Assembly (NCBI RefSeq): GCF_025725685.1
Contig: NZ_CP107008.1
Location: 1,674,001 to 1,738,000, forward strand
Direction: 5' to 3'
Length of the DNA: 64,000 bases
Source of the DNA: Halomonas sp. M4R1S46
GTDB lineage: Bacteria > Pseudomonadota > Gammaproteobacteria > Pseudomonadales > Halomonadaceae
Part shown: one piece after another, positions 59,781 to 64,000 of the stretch
How positions within the stretch are numbered: position 1 is the first letter of the stretch
Layout of the letters: each line of letters starts with the position of its first letter
Notes under the pieces: generated by a model
What the model was told of the DNA's origin: nothing
Databases searched by the model: none
Seen by the model: only the letters and a program-made list of their open reading frames with translations
Position numbers and translations under genes: made by a program

Positions 59781-61208
59781 TTATCGATTCATGCCAGGTT
59801 GTAGCGTGTCACTATTCGACCAGATATGGATCGCCCGTGAGCCCCGTGTTAGAGCCACATAGAGTTGATAGCGATCTAGCGTGTGGGCATTCATGATCAT
59901 GCAACTTTCCGCTTCGAGCCCCTTCAGCAGCAAAGTGCTACCGACGGCCATTTTGCCGGCGGTGCGTTCATGGTATCGACGCGCATCGCGTTCAGCCTGC
60001 GCGGCTGATATCAGATCGGGATGATCGCGTGAAATCACACGTGACAGCGCGTTTTGTGTGGCTTCGTAAATCGTCGGTCTGAAGATGCGGGTTTGGGCGC
60101 TGTCACGGAATGCATGCAGCAATCTCGAAACGGCCTGATAGGTCGGATCCGACATGAGATCAAGCGCTGCTCGATCGGCTTCGGTGAGAGTGAATCGACT
60201 GGTTCCGCGTTGGAGGATACGCTCGATACGAGATCGAAAGTCACTTACAGACATGATTTTTGTCATCACATCTTGCGCCAGCCTTGAACTCTCAGCGACA
60301 GCGCTCATGGGGTCTTGCAAGTCGAGCTGATTGGCAAACCTCATCATTCGGCGAAGCTCAACTGGTTCCACAACAGTGACCCCTGGATTGCGTCGTGCAA
60401 ACTCATGTCGTCTAGCTTCTTCAGTGCTTGGACCGATGATCAACACTTGACCGTGTCGACCAAGTTCTCGCAAGATTTTAGCTTCTTCTCGTATGCGGGC
60501 GTTCGGTGGTGGTATCGCAGAACGTTTCACTCCGTCGGGAAGATTATTAATATAAATTGGCTCGCCGTTACACAGCGAATTTCTTGCGCTAGCGAGCCAC
60601 CGCCCTATTTCGGGCGAGCCGGCGTTGTTCCAGCGCCAAGGCGTGTTGAGGGCATGCGTTTCCGGGAAGATGTAGGGCAAAGTCGTCCAGTCTACGCGCG
60701 GTCCGGCGAAGCCGAAGACCGACTGCATCGGATCACCGAGGACCACGGTCGGTAAGAGCCCAGCGCAGGCAACAGTCATATCGTGCTGTGCGATCGAGCA
60801 ATCTTGGTACTCATCAACAATGAGATGGCTGTAACTCGCCTGAATGATGGTGTCGATGTCACCACTAGCAACCAGGCGACGAGCCGCTCCCTGTATCGCC
60901 GGATAATCCCGGCCCGGATTGGAAATCGTGAGCCTTCGTGTATCGATGCCCGAGCGTTGAGGATAAGCTTTTAAGAGACGAAGTGCCCAACCGTCCAGAG
61001 TCTGGAGGATATAAGCATTTCTTGGCACGCCGCGTACGCTCAAGCGCTTGCGTAGCGCGGCGACGCCGGCGTTTGTGTGGGTTAGGATCAGCACTGGCTT
61101 GTTAGCGTCGTTACCCATCAGGCTGTCAGCGATTAGCTGAGTCTTGCCGTAGCCTGCCGGCGCGCTAACGTGCCCACGCTTGACCGATAGCAAATCAATC
61201 TCAAGCAT
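59781..61208 (-). CDS. gajB: Gabija GajB-like UvrD/Rep-family helicase
   Basis: 475 residues from ATG 61208, which overlaps the gajA end by 8 bp. Helicase motifs: Walker A APAGYGKT (16-23), motif II IVDEYQDCS (130-138), motif III VVLGDPMQSVFG (155-166), and motif VI YQLYVALTRGSRAIHI near the C-terminus. Size and order match GajB (about 490 residues) downstream of an OLD-family GajA. In Gabija, GajB binds GajA and responds to DNA termini. Codon use is low-GC relative to the chromosome, consistent with transfer. Confidence 0.83.
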   Translation of the reverse strand: MLEIDLLSVKRGHVSAPAGYGKTQLIADSLMGNDANKPVLILTHTNAGVAALRKRLSVRGVPRNAYILQTLDGWALRLLKAYPQRSGIDTRRLTISNPGRDYPAIQGAARRLVASGDIDTIIQASYSHLIVDEYQDCSIAQHDMTVACAGLLPTVVLGDPMQSVFGFAGPRVDWTTLPYIFPETHALNTPWRWNNAGSPEIGRWLASARNSLCNGEPIYINNLPDGVKRSAIPPPNARIREEAKILRELGRHGQVLIIGPSTEEARRHEFARRNPGVTVVEPVELRRMMRFANQLDLQDPMSAVAESSRLAQDVMTKIMSVSDFRSRIERILQRGTSRFTLTEADRAALDLMSDPTYQAVSRLLHAFRDSAQTRIFRPTIYEATQNALSRVISRDHPDLISAAQAERDARRYHERTAGKMAVGSTLLLKGLEAESCMIMNAHTLDRYQLYVALTRGSRAIHIWSNSDTLQPGMNR

Positions 61209-62925
61209 CTGCAGCCCATTCGAACAGCTTAGAGATTTCATCCTTCATCCAAGGTTCGCAATCTTCGAGCGCCGGACCTATCACTTCGTATGCGATAGTC
61301 TCCATCACCCCTATACCGCGTTTCTTGAACCAAGACTTAGAACGAGACATTGCAGCTTTAGCACAGGCCTGGCGCTCTGCATCATCTAGTACGCCTATCA
61401 ATTCTGACAACTCGAAATCAAAAGCGCTGCCGTTCGGCAGTTGATTACGAACCTGATCCTCAATTGCCTCTAAACCGTAGAGTTCGATCGCGTGACGCAC
61501 GACAGCTAGGCCATGCGAACCGGGCAAGCCGAGAAAAACTGCGTGCTCTAGAGCATAGCCTTGCGGCCATTTGGCTAATAGACAGCCGCCTGCGACCAAG
61601 GCGTTTTCATGGTCAGCATGTGGCTGTTTGTCGTCGTCGCGGAGAATGGCCACTCGATAGCCCAGACTGTGGAACGCTTCCGCGCACGCCAGTATGTTGT
61701 CGCAGCCCCCGGCATTGACCAATGCCGTTCCATATGCAGAGAGAGAATACTTGCCTTTGTCGATACGGTGCAGATCGAGACCACGAATCAGACCCACTTC
61801 CCCCGCCCCCTCGCACACGATGACAGACGTTGAAAGGAATGCTTCGGGATAGCTCCGCAGCGTACCTTGCAGGCTGCTTACAGCATCCATGGGCGGCATT
61901 TTTACTATTCCGTCGACATTCTGTACGCGAACCAACTGATCGACACTTAACTCGCGAACGACAACAGGCGAATGTGTTGTCGCAAAAACCTGAAATGTTG
62001 GATCCGAGCTTTTAGCGCCCAGCGTCTGTAACAGACGAACGATACGGTGCGGCTCAAGACCCGACTCCAATTCGTCTACCAGGCCGATATCGGCGCCGGC
62101 CTTGGCCTCCTGCTGAAGGCCGGCGATGAGAAGACGTGAGGAGCCGAGCCCGAGCCGTGTCAGCGGGATGCTCAAATGATCTTGCAGGACGACGTTTCCC
62201 GGTCGGAGGGTCACCTGAGAAGCATCGAGACTGGCGACTGCATTTGCGGCTGCGTTGATCCCCAGATGACCTGCGATCTGGTGCACACGTTCGAGGGTAT
62301 CCTTGAGTTGGGCGTTTGCGGCGCCTCCGAAGGCATCCCGCGCGGCGCGTGCGGCGCTGGCCAAGGCACCATTCAGCTCCAACTGATCATCGGCCAAGTT
62401 GAATAGCACTGAGCCACGGCCGAAGGTCAGTTGTGAAGCGTTATCGCCCTGAAGTTGCAACAAAGATAACCGACGAAGCATACGTAGAGCCATAGCATGG
62501 CGTTCGGCTTCAACAACAATACGGTCGGTATCCAATGACCAGCGGCCCTGCATCGTCCAATCGATCCGCAAAGTAACCGAAAAGGCGATTTCAAGACCAG
62601 GGCCGGGTTCGTCCTCGACTTCATCTGTGTCGTGATTGAAGCCGCGGTGGTATGGCCCGAACGGCTCAAACGCCAACAGCCGCTCCGGGAGATCAATGAG
62701 CGTCAAAGAGATCTCGATCGGAATCTCCAGGTCTAGCTTGTAGAAATCCGCATCTGTAGCACTACGATTAACATTTGCGGATAGGCACCAAGCGATCGCC
62801 TCCAAAACTGATGATTTTCCGCTGTCACCCGACCCAAGTAGGCAGTTAAAGCCCGGTCTTGGTGACCAGTCGAATGACCTTATGGCCCGGAAGTTACGTA
62901 TGCTGATTTTAGCTATCCGAGCCAT
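61201..62925 (-). CDS. gajA: Gabija GajA-like OLD-family nuclease (AAA ATPase plus TOPRIM)
   Basis: 574 residues, essentially the length of known GajA. ATPase: Walker A LLGSGDSGKSS (29-39), Walker B/D-loop GLVDELESGLEP (281-292), switch His in ATTHSPVVV (H318). TOPRIM: VIVCEGAGE (E372), GGCDN, and ILRDDDKQ (D430-D432), the metal-binding acidic residues. OLD class-2 nucleases paired with a UvrD-like helicase define Gabija, which blocks phage by nicking DNA when nucleotides are depleted. GAGGGG precedes the start and a promoter is seen at 62953-62981. The pair stands alone in an AT-rich segment. Confidence 0.85.
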   Translation of the reverse strand: MARIAKISIRNFRAIRSFDWSPRPGFNCLLGSGDSGKSSVLEAIAWCLSANVNRSATDADFYKLDLEIPIEISLTLIDLPERLLAFEPFGPYHRGFNHDTDEVEDEPGPGLEIAFSVTLRIDWTMQGRWSLDTDRIVVEAERHAMALRMLRRLSLLQLQGDNASQLTFGRGSVLFNLADDQLELNGALASAARAARDAFGGAANAQLKDTLERVHQIAGHLGINAAANAVASLDASQVTLRPGNVVLQDHLSIPLTRLGLGSSRLLIAGLQQEAKAGADIGLVDELESGLEPHRIVRLLQTLGAKSSDPTFQVFATTHSPVVVRELSVDQLVRVQNVDGIVKMPPMDAVSSLQGTLRSYPEAFLSTSVIVCEGAGEVGLIRGLDLHRIDKGKYSLSAYGTALVNAGGCDNILACAEAFHSLGYRVAILRDDDKQPHADHENALVAGGCLLAKWPQGYALEHAVFLGLPGSHGLAVVRHAIELYGLEAIEDQVRNQLPNGSAFDFELSELIGVLDDAERQACAKAAMSRSKSWFKKRGIGVMETIAYEVIGPALEDCEPWMKDEISKLFEWAADA

Positions 62926-62952
62926 TTTTCCCCTCGTCTAGTTGAGGCTAGG

Positions 62953-62981
62953 TAAATAATAATTACAATATAGTATATCAA
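62953..62981 (-). promoter_or_regulatory. Candidate promoter of gajAB
   Basis: On the minus strand -35 TTGATA (62976-62981), 17-bp spacer, -10 TATTTA (62953-62958), 28 bases before the gajA ATG. The region is very AT-rich, so chance matches are possible. Confidence 0.4.
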
Positions 62982-63130
62982 GATATTTAAATCAATGTCA
63001 TTTTCGCATACAGCCAGTGCTTGCTGCTATAGCAGTTTTACTGTCGCTTCAGCGTGTGCTCTAAATCGCTGCAGAGATAGCTGATTATATCAAGCATCAC
63101 TAAAGTGACGATTCTGTCAGGATGCCGAAT

Positions 63131-63183
63131 TTTAGGCTATGCTGATGCAGTCGGTTCGGTGGCTGACGACCCACAGCGGACCT
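63131..63183. repeat. Island repeat, right copy
   Basis: TTTAGGCTATGCTGATG then, after a diverged centre, TGACGACCCACAGCGGACCT, matching 59693-59746 in the same orientation. Confidence 0.7.
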
Positions 63184-63368
63184 CCTGGAAAATGCAGCCG
63201 GCACGTTTATTCAGGATAGGCTGACGAAGTATTGTTAAATATGATTCAAAGCAAGATGTTAATGATGCCATGCCAGGCGTGTTTATTGACTTAAACGAGA
63301 ATGCAAGTTCATCTGGATATTTGTGCAGTTATCTAATCACTGTTTATGTTCTCCTTTGGGTGTAAGTT

Positions 63369-64000
63369 ATGCCAAAGATTTCTAAACAAGAAAAAAGAAA
63401 GAAGAAAAAGCAAGCCAAGATGAAGGCCGCTAGGCGTGCCGTGCATGAAAAGAATCGAGAGCGAAAAGTAGCGGAAAACATACTCAGATATGGTAAGCCC
63501 TTAACTAGGCGTCAGTTTGATGCTTATTGCTATTGCCGAATGACTTTAGTTCGGTTCACAACAGAAGAGATCGAATGGTATTCACTATTTGAAAATCGGC
63601 TGCTTGGCATCGTCTTAAGAGATGTTGCAGATGATGACTATGGATTCATAATACTTGGTAGAGATGCGAGGAAGCTTTTTCGTTGTATCGAAGTCGGTAC
63701 AGAGTTCTATGGCTCACCAGTAGAAGCTAGAAAATCATTAGCTCGGAAGCTTAGCAATGTTTATCTAGGGAAGGTCCAGGATGTATATCCACAAGAGGAC
63801 GAAGCGGATGCCGGATTTGATTTATTTACAGATGTTATTCCAGTGAGTGAGCAGCATCATGGATATCAGGTGCTTAAAAATGAGCCTCGTTATGAAGCGG
63901 CAAGGAACATAATTTCTGAAATTGTAAACTCGTTCGTGGATAATGATGGGCACTATGAGCGCGAGTTCCAGTCTGTCAATTTCCAAGCCAGGTTATGGGA
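63369..64000 (+). CDS. Unknown accessory protein, truncated by window end
   Basis: At least 210 codons from ATG 63369, open to the window edge. The N-terminus is very lysine/arginine-rich (MPKISKQEKRKKKKQAK...), then an acidic globular part (FTTEEIEWYSLFENRLLGIV; DDDYGFIILGRDARKLFRCI). The last visible part (NEPRYEAARNIISEIVNSFV, FQARLW) is reminiscent of large hypothetical proteins seen in defence islands, but I cannot name the family. Low-GC codon use like gajAB. Position beside Gabija makes a defence role possible, no more. Confidence 0.7.
   Translation, partial: MPKISKQEKRKKKKQAKMKAARRAVHEKNRERKVAENILRYGKPLTRRQFDAYCYCRMTLVRFTTEEIEWYSLFENRLLGIVLRDVADDDYGFIILGRDARKLFRCIEVGTEFYGSPVEARKSLARKLSNVYLGKVQDVYPQEDEADAGFDLFTDVIPVSEQHHGYQVLKNEPRYEAARNIISEIVNSFVDNDGHYEREFQSVNFQARLW

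Larger units (their letters stand above)
62926..63368. other. 440-bp AT-rich gap upstream of gajA and the last gene
   Basis: It holds the gajA promoter, the right copy of the island repeat (63131-63183) and presumably the promoter of the gene at 63369. No gene is supported. Confidence 0.5.

Overview
The window is GC-rich chromosomal DNA of a gammaproteobacterium, most likely Halomonas or a close relative (Halomonadaceae). This rests on the very high GC of the backbone, the rsxABCDGE-nth operon in its gammaproteobacterial order, several systems for carnitine, gamma-butyrobetaine and glycine-betaine-like solutes, a BCCT carrier, and DJ-1/AraC-type (GbdR/CdhR/ArgR-like) regulators. The assignment comes from reading gene content, not from a search. 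No rRNA, tRNA or CRISPR array was seen.

Region 1 (1-8690, all minus strand) joins an arginine transaminase module (aruH, aruI) to a polar amino-acid ABC importer, an orphan betaine-type binding protein, and an HD-domain oxygenase plus 2-oxoglutarate oxygenase pair resembling TmpB/TmpA. A divergent DJ-1/AraC regulator sits at 8828-9835. Region 2 (9842-21313) is a carnitine region: a gamma-butyrobetaine hydroxylase-like enzyme with a Rieske protein, two more DJ-1/AraC regulators, a decayed betaine-binding protein, and an operon of dehydrocarnitine-cleavage enzyme, carnitine dehydrogenase, thioesterase and BCCT carrier that ends in a decayed hydrolase. Together these would take gamma-butyrobetaine through carnitine to glycine betaine and acetyl-CoA. 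A 21-bp-spaced direct repeat lies both before the carnitine operon and at the decayed binding-protein gene, and looks like the operator of one of these regulators. A palindromic MITE, a PiuC-like hydroxylase and a His/Glu/Gly-repeat exported protein interrupt this region.

Region 3 (21699-44435) is housekeeping: argF, grxD, rnt, argG, an HlyU-family protein, a DUF294 protein, an SSS-type sensor kinase / membrane exonuclease / response regulator operon, a YdcF-like protein, nth, rsxEGDCBA, a diguanylate cyclase, metG and a small lipoprotein. It carries short repeats and a GST remnant.

Region 4 (about 44500-64000) is accessory and mosaic. It starts with a lower-GC HEPN-motif protein and an IS630 relic, followed by a complete IS1380-type element with a 5-bp target duplication and a nonsense codon in its transposase. 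Next is a GC-rich sugar-acid catabolic cluster: OtnC- and OtnK-like enzymes, a second DUF1537 kinase, LacI regulator, RuBisCO-like protein, TRAP transporter and SDR. It ends with an AT-rich segment holding a two-gene Gabija-type defence system (gajA OLD nuclease, gajB UvrD-like helicase) between two diverged copies of a short repeat, and a truncated gene of unknown function. Several genes (binding protein, hydrolase, GST) have been reduced by large deletions while their ends remain readable.
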